Below are positions 1 through 11,465 of a stretch of DNA of 64,000 nt, in pieces. The stretch is from Anniella stebbinsi (taxonomy: Eukaryota > Chordata > Lepidosauria > Squamata > Anniellidae). The position numbers and the translations under genes were made by a program. The notes beneath the pieces were generated by a model that made no database searches, was not told the origin of the DNA, and was given only the letters and a program-made list of their open reading frames with translations. The stretch is taken from positions 169,954,382 to 170,018,381 of the forward strand of contig JARDYH010000003.1 of NCBI GenBank assembly GCA_029215795.1. The letters run 5' to 3'. Each line of letters starts with the position of its first letter. Within the stretch, counting starts at the first letter, position 1.

Positions 1-854
1 CCAATCTCTGGCATATGAAATGATTAAAATGCAAGCAAGTCTTTGTGGTTGCCTGGTGTGTCATAACCTACACAAATTCCTCTAAAGTTATCATTGAATC
101 TTTTTACATCTAGCATTCAATTGTTTAGGCATTCAAAATATGCGCCCACATCTTCCACTATTTTCCGGACATGCTTCCTTCGGCCCATTAGGAAAATGGG
201 TTAAATAAGATTTTTCAAAAAGCAAAATAGAACAACAGAGCATTACTCCTACATATTCTAGATTTTCAGATGCCTCTCATATTTTCATGAATGAAAGCCC
301 TTTTGGTTATTTTTTTTTGTTATGGAAAAAAAATCTTTTGAGAAGTTTTAAGTTCACAAAGAGAGTACAGATAACATCTCCAGTGCTGGATATACAATAA
401 AATAAGTATTTGTACTTAGACAGCTGTGCAAAATATCTAGAAACTGTATTCATGTATAACTCATACTGCCATTTTTTTATGTCAAAAGAAGATGATTTAT
501 TTGTTGTCTGAGTCAAAATGGACTATGTTGAATTATAATCCCTTCCCAATAAAAATGCTTGAGATGTGAGTAGTTTAGGTTGCATCTCCCACATGGCTCT
601 TGAAAGATACTAGACAGTAAGACAATGTTATTTGCAGTGCCCAAAGTAGGAGGGGAAAGGAAGTAAGATGGTTTCAAAGCAGGAGGGAAAGAGAAGTAGG
701 ATAGTTAGGCCAGACTCAATTATATTCATCTCAAAAGAAGTGGATTGGCATTCCATCCCACTTTGAGCACTGGTTATGTTCGTTGCAGTCTGATCACTCC
801 CCATTCCTGGGCAAGAGTGCTCAGCATCCTTTCAGAAACAGAGGAGCAGAAGCA
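1..854. other. No recognised feature
   Basis: AT-rich sequence with short A and T tracts. Open frames here are short and low-complexity, and nothing matches a repeat or gene I know. Confidence 0.5.
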
Positions 855-1180
855 CAGCTATTTATTTATTTATTTATTTATACAATGTGTTTACTGCGTC
901 ATATCTGAAACAGATTCCAGAACGGTGAACATAAGAATTAAAACAGTAAAAGATACAAAAACTAATACTATTATTATACTAAAAAAAACAGAATGCCAAT
1001 ACAAACCATAGCTGTCAATCAAGGATCGCTTCCGGGAATAAGACTATTCCCAGGAAGCATCAGAAACAACATAGTGTTAATGCCTGCCTGACCTCCAGGG
1101 GCAGGGAATTCCACAAAAAGGGGCCACCACACTAAAGGATCCCCCCCCCACTGCAGCAAGGCTATCTCCTATCCATTTTG
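855..1180 (-). mobile_element. L2-type LINE 3' end, old and truncated
   Basis: On the minus strand the segment reads like the C-terminal end of an L2-type reverse transcriptase ORF: the reverse complement of about 1088-1130 encodes a WNSLPLEVRQ-like stretch. It ends in an A-rich untranslated tail and a (TAAA)n-type repeat, seen as TTTA repeats near 860-882 on the plus strand. LINE insertions keep the 3' end, so this is a strongly 5'-truncated copy. The frame is broken and the copy is old. Confidence 0.6.
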
Positions 1181-1317
1181 TTGGATTTGGTAGAGTGAAG
1201 GGCTATTGCACAAGGATCAAAATGGAAGTGTTTACTAGATAAAGCCCTTGGCATGGAATTCCATAATTTTTGCAACTTGTTTTATTATTATTTGAGGAAA
1301 TTCCCTAAATTAGAGGA

Positions 1318-1431
1318 AGGCAACCTGGTGTCCCCAGATGTTTTAGTCTACAGCTCCCATCAGCCCTACCCAGCATAGCTCGGGTGGGGATGATAGGAGC
1401 TGTAGGCCATCTGGAGGCTGCAAGTTGCCTA
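1318..1431. mobile_element. Short foldback MITE (AGGCAACCTGG termini)
   Basis: The left end AGGCAACCTGGTG and right end GCAAGTTGCCT are inverted, and the inner arms (CTACAGCTCCCATCA against TGATAGGAGCTGTAG) also pair, so most of the unit folds on itself. A second copy lies at 39059-39181. I recognise this as an abundant reptilian palindromic repeat, but I saw no clear target-site duplication here. Confidence 0.7.
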
Positions 1432-1439
1432 CTTCTGTT

Positions 1440-1616
1440 ATATATAAGCTGATTTATACAGAGTCAGACCCTTGGTCCATCTACCCCAGTATTGTCAACA
1501 TGGACAGACAGCAGCTCTCCAGCGTTTCATGGAGCCCTACCTGGAGAAGCCAGGGACTGAACTAGTGACTTCCCGCATGCAAGGCAGGTGCTCTACCACT
1601 GAGCTACGACCCATTT
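1440..1616 (-). mobile_element. tRNA-derived SINE
   Basis: Read on the minus strand, it begins with a tRNA-like head. An A-box-like TAGCTCAGTGGTAGAGC lies near 1590-1606, and a B-box-like AGTTCAGTCCC lies about 40 bases downstream. The body then contains GGACCAAGGGTCTGACTC, a motif I associate with a common squamate SINE. It has no terminal A-tail that I can separate from flanking AT-rich DNA. The family name is not certain. Confidence 0.75.
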
Positions 1617-3249
1617 AAATGCTAAATACAGCTCACTTCTGCTTTGCTGGTATATTTGTAAATAAAGAAAATATTATAACGCTCCAACAGGTCCACTGCT
1701 CTTTTATTCAACGGAAATACCGCGCTATAGTTTTGCCGCTAGAACATCTCACCACTCTAGGAAGCAAAGAACGCTTAACACGTTGTTCATCCCACATTAC
1801 ATTTTTAGATGTTTCAGCACCTGGGGGAGCACTTTTGTGTCATTAAATTGCAACGTGGAATACAGTGCTAAGTGTATTCAACTGCTTGGATTTCTTTGCT
1901 TTTATTTAATGTTCACTCAAGGTGAAATCCATCCTTAAGAAGAAAGCCAACCTAAGCCGTATGCTAGGGCTTTGTTTATTTATGTTCCACTTAAGACAAT
2001 TTATTGCCTCGTAGATATGCAGTTCAATTCTGCCACAATATGGTAAACTCCACTTGTTCGTTTCGAGGGCTTGTAAGTGGGTTTTGGATTTTGAATGCAT
2101 CTTTATTTAGTCTGTTGTCTCAAATGCTATGAAGGAAAGTTTCCTACTTACATGTAAATTGAATGCTATAAGACTAAGAAGTCTGTCTTGCTAATTTTTA
2201 TCAAAAAACGTCTAGATCTTATTTAAAACAATTTGGAAAGAGCAAGCATTGCCACCTACCAAATATTCTAATAAATTCATTGGGAGTCTGGTAAATTAGT
2301 ATTTTCCATCTTTCCTCCACCTTTTTTTATAAGTCATATTGATGTTTTCTTGCTTATGCCCATTAACTGATGTGTAATTTACAGCCCATAATATACAAAT
2401 TCTCTGTTGTGTCTAATGCGTAGGACACTTTAAAATTCATTGTAAATCAAGTACTATAGTGAGAACGAAAAACATCACATTAATGTAGGAGCATATTCAG
2501 ACAATAACCCATATGATCTCACTGTCTGGAGCAGTCATGGAGACAGGCCAACTTTTTGGATTGGAACAAAGACTCACGGTTTTGTACAAATGTCTCTTTT
2601 GAACCTATCTCAGCCAAAGTCAATAGGGACTACATCACCTTGTTCTTGAATGATTGAACACCATTACGGAAAGCACACTGTGAGGTCAGTAAGCCTAAAT
2701 TTTTATAAAACTTGTCAAGCTGCATCAAATGCGATGAAGGGGGAAAAACAGGGGAAAGTCTATACTACCTTTCTCTAAAAATTATAGAGAAATGGCTCAG
2801 TATTTATTTTGCCTGATACTTTATTCAATAAAGACACAATAGTATATCCCATGTTATGGTTTAATCAGAAAATTATAGTTTAACAGGAATTTTCAAAATT
2901 GATATATAATCTCAGTTCAATATCTGAGGCATAGAAAAGAAATTGTTTTTGTTTGTTTGTTTATTCATATTCCTCTTCCCTCCATTGTTAAAATAATGCT
3001 TATGGTGGCATTCCTATTTCTTGTTCTTGTATTGCTGTTGTTCAATTATGTGTTCGTGTGTTTTTTATTATTATTTTTGTACATCATGGTGGCTTAGCAT
3101 GTTAAAAATTGTTCAAAAGCATATCATGAAAACTATATCTATCAAAGACTTGTTACTAAAATGCCAGAATTCATACTGAGACCAAATTGATATCCAGGCA
3201 TTCAAAGAATGTGCACATTCCCACCTTGCACATTTAATATTTAATAACA
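1617..3249. other. No recognised feature
   Basis: AT-rich, apparently single-copy DNA with no convincing ORF and no repeat I can name. Confidence 0.45.
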
Positions 3250-3662
3250 GTCCCATGCACAACATTCAGTATCCAAGGCCCTCCTCTGAGTGCATCGTCC
3301 AAGGAGGCTCAGAGGGCAGAAACAAGAGAGAGAGGGTCTTTTCAGTAGTAGCCCTCCACTCATGGAATGATCTCCCCAATGAGCCCTGCCTGGTGCCAAC
3401 ATTTATCTTTTCAGTGCCAAGTTAAAACTGCCCTCGTCCTCAAACGTTTGGCAGCATATAGGGAGTTTTTTAATCAGGTCCTGGATCCTCTTTGGCCTAT
3501 ATATCTATTGTTTTTAGATATAAGTTGGTGTGTACGTGTTCTATCTATTTGTATGTTTTTATGTACATGTTTTTTTGTACTTCATATTATGTATTTTAAT
3601 GGTTTTTAATTTCTGGAGACCTTCAGTGGTAGAGAACTATAATAAATGAATTCAAATGAATA
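3250..3662 (+). mobile_element. L2-type LINE 3' end (lineage 2), truncated
   Basis: A degraded copy of the C-terminal RT region and 3' UTR of the lineage seen at 51990-53438. Translation gives an SKALLRV-like block, then a VFSVV...WNDLPNEP block, matching SKALLRVPPP and AFSVVAPQLWNDLPVEA in the intact copy. The 3' UTR runs to an AATAAATGAAT tail near 3645-3660. Frameshifts separate the blocks, so it cannot be expressed as a protein. Confidence 0.7.
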
Positions 3663-4419
3663 ACAAATAACTAACCAGCAGGGCCAGGCACACCCTTCCA
3701 ACTCACAATTCTCCTTTCCTGAGCCCTCATGGAACCTTCTATAAGCAAAGCATGTGTTCCACAACTGAGTTGTGGATTCTGAGGCCTACACACATACAGT
3801 GCAACATATCGTCAGAGAATGGATCATCTGAGCTGAGCCAATGTGCATTGTGCACTGGTTTGTACACATTGGATTTCCAAGGGATGGTGGTATTGGCGAT
3901 GGGACAGGCATGTCATATAGGCAGGGAGGTATGGCATATTCTTGCTCCCATTCCCCACTATTGTCAGATGTGGTGGACTAACGATGTAACTGAACTAAAA
4001 AGAATGAGTATCATTATACCAACTTCCCCAGCTTGGTGCCCTCCAGTTGTGTTGGGCACATGGGTTCAGGAAGACTGCGGTATGCCAATACTCACTGCAA
4101 GTACGCTGCCAAGATTTAGTTCAGGAATGCAGAAGCTCAGGGTCAGGGTCCAATCCAGCCCTCCTGGGGTTCCAAGATGGCCTGCAAGTTTCCCCATGCA
4201 GTCATGCCCCCTTTCCCTGTCCCCGCCCCCTTGCCCCAACCACTAATTGTGTGATGGTTTACTGACTTTTGTACCATTTCCCACCCATCCCCCACTCTAA
4301 AAGGTTGAAGTGCCTCTACGTAAGGCTTGGAATTTGGCTTGGAATTCAGCCAGGGGCTAAATGAGATTCTGCACACATGATTTAGACTATTCAGGCCATC
4401 TTCTTTTTGAAAGCGGAAA
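3663..4419. other. No recognised feature
   Basis: Moderate-GC sequence with short open frames rich in proline and serine and no family resemblance. The 164-codon frame at 3752-4246 has no motif I recognise and is probably chance. Confidence 0.4.
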
Positions 4420-4665
4420 CTAGCCATGCTGAGAACAGAGCTTTCTTGGTGGCGCAACCACTGGCACAACATAATTTAGTCACTCAGGAATTTCCACTCA
4501 GCTTGTTTCACTTGTTTTATTTTTCACCAGCTGCTTGTCATGTTTTAGCTCTTGCTATTGTTTCTTGTTCTTGCCTTATTACTGTGGTGTTTTATTTTGT
4601 TTTATTCCTTTTTTTCCTGTACATCTCTCATTTTGAGTGTCCTGGGACAGAAATAAAATGGGTAA
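4420..4665 (+). mobile_element. Very old L2/CR1-type LINE 3' end
   Basis: A weak ENRAF-VAQPL block resembles the ERAFSVVAP block of L2 elements. About 200 bases later the tail reads TTGAGTGTCCTGGGACAGAAATAAAAT, similar to the LINE 3' UTR hairpin and tail found elsewhere in the window. High divergence keeps confidence modest. Confidence 0.4.
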
Positions 4666-5438
4666 GTTTGATGAATGCATTGAAATCAAGAAATAACGGG
4701 CTGATAAATCCTGATAAGAGTTGAGTTTGGGCTCTCAGTACATTACTTAGGGGGCCAAAGACTGTCACTTGCTTCACCCACACTTTGCTATTATCCTTGC
4801 CAATGTAGGACACAGGATTATTTGAGAAAGAAGCCTTTTCAAGGTGGAGAGAGCACCTTGGTTCCAAATCCTAAGGGCCATGGAATCACTTGCCATTTTG
4901 CTCCTATGGTAAATGCATTCGATGCATTCATCTGTTACTTTCTTCATCATTAGTTAACCTATTGAGTGTCAACATGAGCTAGAATATAAGAAGTAGACTT
5001 ATGGAACACTCACCAATCTGTCCCACTAGTACGACTGGTTGCAGCTCTCCATGGTCTCACATAAAGACCTTTTTCACTCCTGCTAGGAATCCTTTCACAG
5101 GAGATGTTGAACCTATGATCTTCAATATGCTGATCTTCACTCTTTTTCAAGCAAAAGCACTTTGATTCTCAGGCAAGGTCATTCGTTGGCCTTTTCAGGG
5201 CTGGGGAAAGCTCTCCTCTCTCCCACCCCTGGTCAATCAGAAATGTTGTGCACTGGACTCTGCTTGAGGTCTTTTCAGGCCTCTCCTCCCCATATCACCA
5301 TCAGTCAGTAACCTGGCAGGCAAATTCCGAGAAGCTCACTTGGTCCTTGGATTGGAATGGATCTGTTTCTCATCATGAAGACAGCACTCTAGTCTACTTA
5401 ATGCTGCAAAATCTACCACTGCAGGTCCATGTTGCTTG

Positions 5439-5469
<31 letters not shown>

Positions 5470-7608
5470 GCACTTACAACACCTGTGTGGTACAACACCT
5501 CAGCTAGCCAATCATGTTGCTTTTTTCCTCCTGGGCTCCTCCCCCACCATAACTAATTTGCCAGTTGCTCCTGCTTTCTCCTTCCCCCACTCCCAAACAT
5601 CTTACAGTTGATGAGCAGCAGGTTTCTTGATTCCCAACCCCTGAAGCCTCCTCCTGTAGCCCAGATCACAAGAAGGCAAAACTAGAGAGCCCCTGCTGCA
5701 AAAAAATAGTGAGTGAGAAAGAAAATGAGAACAAGAGATGGACAGCCACACTTGGGGTGACTGGGAACCACCAATGGCCCTTGGGCTTTGCAGTGAAGTA
5801 CACTAATATACATGTGCTAAATATCAACCACTGAGCTATGACTCCAGCACTGCACATAATTAAGGCACTGGTGCAAATGTGTGCAAGTGAAAGGTGTAAC
5901 TATGAGAGTTGACCAGAATTGGACCCATGTGCCTCTGGGCATCTTTACAATAAGGAAAAATCCCACAGCCTTACTGGGGCTTTGTCTTTCTGAGTCTTCA
6001 TAGGTTTACGATCAGCACAATACACACACACACCCTCCCCATTTTTGCCAGTTCCTTCCCATATGTTTCATTTATACCAACAGCAGATGAAACTGCTATA
6101 TTGTGCGATTTAGATTTATTACCACATTTCCGGTGAAATAAAATGGTGGATTCCCACTTGAAAACGACAGGAGAGGCATTGGAGGTAGACGATGTTGTGA
6201 AAAGGGCCCACAAACTTCCATGACTGAATAATCACAAGTGCATAATAAAAGCCTCGTATAGAAAAGCCTCCCTTATATTGTATAAGAGGCTCCTGGAGCT
6301 GTTTGCAGCACAAACTTACATATCAGGCAGCTGCCTATATATTTTTGTTTACCACTGGCAAAAGCGATACAACAGGAAAAAGAACATTTGTGCTACCTCT
6401 TCTTTTCCTGTTTGTCTTGCCTTCATGATACATGTTGGTGGGGAGCACAGATTTATTTCAGACTCTATAATCTGAAAGATCAGGGAGAGAGGGGGGAAGG
6501 CCAGAGCTCTAGTATTAGGTGAAAAATGCATAACTCTATTAAAGTTACTGGAGCATCACACATTACATGAGCAGAAAATCCGGGAAGGATATTCATTGAA
6601 ATTCCCTTGATAAACCACGCTACCAGTGAGTTATTGAAATATATTAGGGTGCACACTACCAAAGAAACCAATGTTCGACACAGTGTTGTATATTAAAAAG
6701 TTGGGACCATATTCTCAGTAGTCTTAGCATTACTCCATATGGGATTTTCTTGGGGAATGTTTGCCACCCGACTGAATAAGCACGTGCTGAAAATTCAAGA
6801 TGACATTTTAAATTTGGACACAAAGCAGGCAGAATGTAAACATAAAGCTGTTAGGTATAAATATAAGCCATTTAACATATCTCCAAGTGAGGAAACCCAA
6901 GTAGAACCTGAACATAAGTAAAATCCAAATGCACCCAGAATCTGAATGTCTACCTATAAGCCATGTGTTCCCAGTGTGAATATATGTTTGCTCGTCCTCG
7001 TAAATATTTCATTGGGCCTGCACAGGAATTTGGATTCAGCGCCTTACTTACATGGCAGAGTTCACAAATTGTTTGCTCAGCGAGTGACCTTGATCAATTT
7101 TGTGTGTGCATGCAGGTAAGTGATTCACATAATTTATATCGAGAGAGAAAAAACACTTTCTCTCTCAAAAAAAGAAAGTGACATAATTATATCATCTGGT
7201 GTTTTTTTAAAATAAAAACAGAACATCCCACCCCTATATCAAGTCTGTTGTAAAGATTCACTAGGAATTATGTTCAGTTTATGCTTAAAAGTTGTCATTT
7301 GTGAAAATTCAATTAGGTTCTTGTAGCCATATTTAGACTTAGTTTCAGGCAGTGCTCTTGAATGAAAGAAGAATATAGAGACATTTGCCACACGGAATGA
7401 TTTTATCTTGCTATAATCTCTCTTTTAAACATACAGACCTTGTACAATGAATAATTTCAAAAGATGCCCTGTGACAAATGAACCCAAGTCCTATTTTGCA
7501 TCCCATTCTAATCCTAAACACATAGCACTGATACAATAATCTGTGTGCACACTAATGCACATTTAATGCTCCTTAACTATTTAGTTAAGTAGAAGTCCTA
7601 GCTCTTTA
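4666..7608. other. No recognised gene; one SINE scrap
   Basis: Mostly anonymous sequence apart from the CT repeat. Near 5826-5850 the minus strand has TCATAGCTCAGTGGTT, an A-box-like scrap of the tRNA-SINE type seen at 1440-1616, but no B box follows. No convincing exon. Confidence 0.4.
5439..5467 (+). repeat. (CT)n microsatellite
   Basis: About 14 uninterrupted CT units. Confidence 0.95.
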
Positions 7609-7650
7609 TATATAATTATTATTATTATTATTAATAATAATAATAATAAC
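7609..7650 (+). repeat. (ATT)n/(AAT)n tail of the L2 element
   Basis: ATT units switch to AAT units, giving a self-complementary AT tract. It marks the 3' terminus of the minus-strand L2 copy. Confidence 0.85.
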
Positions 7651-7748
7651 CCGCCTCTCCCTACGGATCGAGGTGGGGAACACAATGCAGATACAAGCAT
7701 GACAAAGTTAAAAATTTTAAAAACAAGAGAAACACATCATTAAAACAT

Positions 7749-9674
7749 TTAAAATTCATCCGGATAGGCCTGCCAGAAAAGAACAGTCTTCGTGACTCTC
7801 CTAAATTCACGAAGACTGCCAATTTGTCTAACCTCCTCCGGCAGACCATTCCATAGTCTGGGAGCCATAGAAGAGAAGGTCGTCTGGGTAACACTTGCCA
7901 GCCTAGTTCTGGCTGGCTTGAGTACGTTCTTCCCAGAGGACCTAAGAGTGCGGGGCGGATTGTACGGGAGAAGGCGATCCCGTAGGTAGCCTGGGCCCAA
8001 ACCATGTAGGGCTTTAAAGGTAATAACCAACACTTTATACTTTGCCTGGAAACTGACCGGCAGCCAGCGAAGTGATTTTAAAACTGGTGTAATGTGGTCA
8101 CCCCTAGGTGTACCGGTGACCAACCTGGCTGCCATATTTTGAACAAGTTGAAGTTTCCGGACTAGGCACAAAGGTAGCCCTATGTACAGCGCATTGCAGA
8201 AGTCGAGCCTCGAAGTTACCAGCGTGTGCACTACCGTCTTTAGGTCTTCCAACTCTAGGAAGGGGCGCAGCTGGCGTATCAGCCGAAGCTGATAGTAGGC
8301 ACTCCTGGCCGTCGCATCAATCTGAGCTGTCATCTGGAGCGACGGATCCAGGAGTACCCCCAAGCTGCGAACACAGTCTTTCAGGGGGGGGGGGGGTGTA
8401 ACCCCATCCAGAACTGGTTGACACACCTCCAAACCCAGGTTGGGGCCTTTGACAGCAAGCACCTCCGTCTTGTCTGGATTCAGCTTCAGTTTGTTTTTCC
8501 TCATCCAGCCCATTACCGCCTCCAAGCATTCGTTCAGGGGAGACACACTATCCTTAGCTGACGATGTTGTTGAAGGCATAGAGAAATATATTTGGGTGTC
8601 ATCAGCATATTGATAGCACCCTGCCCCATGCCTCCGGATGATTTCTCCCAGCGGTTTCATGTAAATGTTAAAAAGCATTGGGGAAAGGATGGCACCTTGC
8701 GGTACACCACATAGCAACTCCTTTTTTGAAGAGCAGCTATCCCCAAGCATCACCATCTGGAACCTGCCCAAGAGATAGGATCGGAACCACTGAAGCACAG
8801 TGCCCCCGATTCCCAATTCCCCCAGGCGCTCCAGAAGGATACCATGGTTGATGGTATCGAAAGCCGCTGAGAGGTCCAGGAGTACCAGCAGGGACACACT
8901 CTCCCTGTCGATACTAAGGCGTAGATCATCTACTAAGGCGACCAAAGCAGTCTCAACTCCGTATCCTGCTCTGAAGCCAGTTTGAAATGGGTCTAGAAAA
9001 TCAGTGTCATCCAAGACTGCCTGGAGTTGAAAGGCAACCGCTCTCTCGATCACCTTGCCCAAAAATGGAAGGTTTGATACTGGCCTGTAGTTATTAAGGG
9101 CCAGGGGATCCAGGGAGGGCTTTTTTAGAAGCGGCCTTACCACCGCCTCTTTTAAACATGATGGAAAGCTCCCCTCCCTGAGAGATGCATTAATAATATG
9201 TTGTAGATGTGATCTATCTGCATCTCCTCCCTGGATGACCAGCCAGGAAGGACAGGGACCGAGAGGGCAAGTCGTCTTCCTCACACATCCAAATACCTTG
9301 TCCACATCCTTGGTACTCACCAACTGAAACTGATCAAGTGTAATCCTACTCGCGGAGTCACTGGACACTCCACTGTCAGCCTCTGCTATAACAATGGCAT
9401 CTAAGTCAGCTCTTATCCGAGAGATTTTATCTGAGAAATGATCGTTAAAGGCATCACAGCGAACTGCCGAAGGCTCTAAAATCGGATTCAGGGGAGAAGG
9501 AGCCTGAGTTAGACCCCTCACCACCCTGAACAGTTCTGCTGGACGTGAATTCACAGATGCAATGCATGCAGAGAAGAAAGCTTTCTTCGCTGCACGTATT
9601 GCCACTCCATAGAAACGAAGATGTTCTCTATGTCGCGTCTTGTCGGATATAAGTCGAGTTTTCCGCCATCGGCA
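7749..9674 (-). pseudogene. L2-type reverse transcriptase region
   Basis: This is the C-terminal part of the LINE ORF, which copies element RNA into DNA at the nicked target. It is open from just after the TAG at 9675-9677 to a TAA at 7749-7751; about 618 residues follow the GTG codon at 9603-9605. Counting from there, I see NYRPVS at about 172-177, LDLSAAFD at 243-250 with the first catalytic Asp, GVPQG at 300-304, and YADD at 333-336 with the catalytic Asp pair. The C-terminus ends in a WQAYPDEF block. All catalytic residues I can check are present. It is in the same frame as the endonuclease region upstream, and only the TAG separates them. The GTG is probably not a real start; this is the second half of one polyprotein. 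Confidence 0.88.
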
Positions 9675-10796
9675 CTACAGTCTTTGTCCTTTCCGCTTCA
9701 ACTCCCTGAGGTCTTCTGTATACCAGGGTGCCCTATTAGAAGCGGGCCGGAGAGGACGTTTGGGGGCAATCGTGTCGATAGCCCTAGTTAGGTCTTGATT
9801 CCATCTATTGACCAGGGCTTCTACAGGATTGTCGACGATACCAGCCATGGAACCATCCAAGGCTTTCTGGAATCCAGAAGGATCCATCAGCCTTTGAGGG
9901 CAGACCATCTTAATAGGTCCGCCACCCCTGCAGGGACGGGTGGTAGCCGTGATACTAACCCTGACCAGAAAATTATCTGTCCATGACAATTCGGAGGTAT
10001 TCAATACCTCCGCCCACAGATCCGTCTGTTCAGAACTGAAAACAGCATTGAGGGTGTGACCTGCTGAATGTGTGGGTCCAGAGACCAATTGGGATAGGCC
10101 CATGGTTGTCATGGATGCCATGAACTCCCGAGCTCCACCTGACAAACCGGCCTCGAATGGGATGTTGAAATCACCCAGGACCAAGAGCCTGGGCGAATCC
10201 AACACCAGCTCCGAGACCAGTATCGTGAGCTCGGCCAGGGAGTCTGATAGGCAGCGGGGTGGCCGGTACACTAACAGAATCCCTAGTCTATCCCTGGCCT
10301 TCAGACTCAGGTACACACACTTGATGTGATTCAATTCCCGGACAGGATGTCTGGTCAGGTTAAGATTGCTTTTGTAGACCACAGCTACTCCGCCCCCCCG
10401 CCCACTTTCCCTCACCTGCTCACTAACACAGTACCCAGCTGGGAGAGCCTGAGCCCATGTTGGGGCACTGTCATCTCCCAGCCAGGTCTCTGTGAAACAT
10501 GCCAGGTTGGCCTCCTCTTCTTTGAGGAGGTCATAGATTATGTTTGTTTTGTTTTTAACCGACCTGGCATTACATAGGAGCAAGGAAAGGTTCTGTGGGT
10601 GGCCTGGATCGTTCCCCAAGATCCCCGGGGTAGCAGGGCGACCGGAAGGTAAGATGGGTGTTAGATATCCATCTCTCCTTCCCCTGTAACGGCATTTCAC
10701 CCTGCTATTGCCATATCTCCCTCTGCCCCACACAGCAGATATTGGTGCTCCCAGATACATTTCAGTCGCCTTAAGTTGTTTGTCTCTCTCTGGCAC
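9675..10796 (-). pseudogene. L2-type AP-like endonuclease region
   Basis: N-terminal part of the LINE ORF, 373 codons from an ATG at 10794-10796 to a TAG at 9675-9677. AP-like endonucleases nick target DNA to prime reverse transcription. Motifs in order: NARS at residues 76-79, TETWL with the catalytic Glu at 103, YRPP at 177-180, GDFN at 208-211, THSAGHTLN at 242-250, and WTDNFLV at 272-278. Two substitutions stand out. The usual LD in the HTLD block is LN (residue 250), and the SDH motif, whose His is catalytic in this fold, reads TDN (Asn 275). With the in-frame stop, this copy is very unlikely to be autonomous. Whether the ATG is the family's true start is unknown. Confidence 0.85.
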
Positions 10797-11218
10797 GTGA
10801 GAGAGAGAAGGAGAAGGGGTGGGCGGAGTGCAATGGTGGCTGCTGCACTATCTCCCCCACTTGCGCCGTCAGTCCTTCGGCTGTGGCTGCCGCTGTTGTC
10901 CCGTCCCGTCCCGGCATCTCTCTCATGCATTCCTTTGCCTCATCCACATCCCTTGTTGGAAATATAGATCCATCAGTTAATTTAAATTCGAGCCAGCTCA
11001 CACTTCTTGAACTCTACTACAAAACATCCTGAAGTTTAAATGGCAAATATTTGTGCAACACTATCAACTATGAAGGATGTAACTATTGCTTGTGGATGAA
11101 ATTGGGAGTCTGATTACACACATTATAGTTACAGCTAACATAACACCTGCTCATATCTGCATGTTCAGAACTATGAAGGTTCCTTTCTGACAGGAAAAGA
11201 AAGCTGGAGAGGCTTGAA

Positions 11219-11465
11219 CAGGGCAAATCCTACCATTAGGATGAGAGGTCAGGGAACAGTGGTGAAGTGTTAGAGGGGAGAGCTACGTGTGCTATGCAGC
11301 CCACCATATGCCCCTGCCCCCATTTTAAGCTAGCCTATCTCCTGCTGTAGTAGAAGACAATGTCCCATCATCAAGGAAGATTCAACTACTAGTCCAGTTG
11401 GCTTTTAGGGAAAGGCACCATCTTGTTCTTTGCCTCTGGCAGGAAAATGTCTTGGGCTAGCCCTG
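11219..11465 (+). mobile_element. hAT-like MITE, family H copy 1
   Basis: It begins CAGGGCAAATCC and ends GGGCTAGCCCTG. Flanking octamers GGCTTGAA (11211-11218) and GACTTGGA (11466-11473) match at 6 of 8 positions, consistent with a decayed 8 bp target-site duplication. Internal blocks (CTACCATTAGG, GGCAGGAAAATGTCTTG) recur in copies at 21275-21538 and 30069-30379. It has no coding capacity. Confidence 0.65.

Larger units (their letters stand above)
7609..10930 (-). mobile_element. Near full-length L2-type LINE (lineage 1)
   Basis: A non-LTR retrotransposon of the L2/CR1 group on the minus strand. It has an apurinic-type endonuclease followed by a reverse transcriptase in one frame, then a short 3' UTR. 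The 3' UTR includes TCGATCCGTAGGGAGAGGCGGG and ends in a (TTA)n microsatellite at 7609-7650, which is how L2-group elements end. The 5' boundary is uncertain. Upstream of the ORF, about 10800-10930 is GC-rich and may be 5' UTR or the end of a small first ORF, and beyond about 10950 the composition returns to AT-rich flank. The same lineage appears as a 313 bp 3' fragment at 18408-18720. I found no clear target-site duplication. Confidence 0.88.

Noticed and set aside
1440..1616. Functional tRNA gene on the minus strand
   Set aside because: The head has A- and B-box-like motifs, but it continues into a SINE body and the tRNA cloverleaf is not maintained.
8317..8529. 70-codon minus frame within the L2 RT
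   Set aside because: Out-of-frame shadow of the reverse transcriptase ORF.
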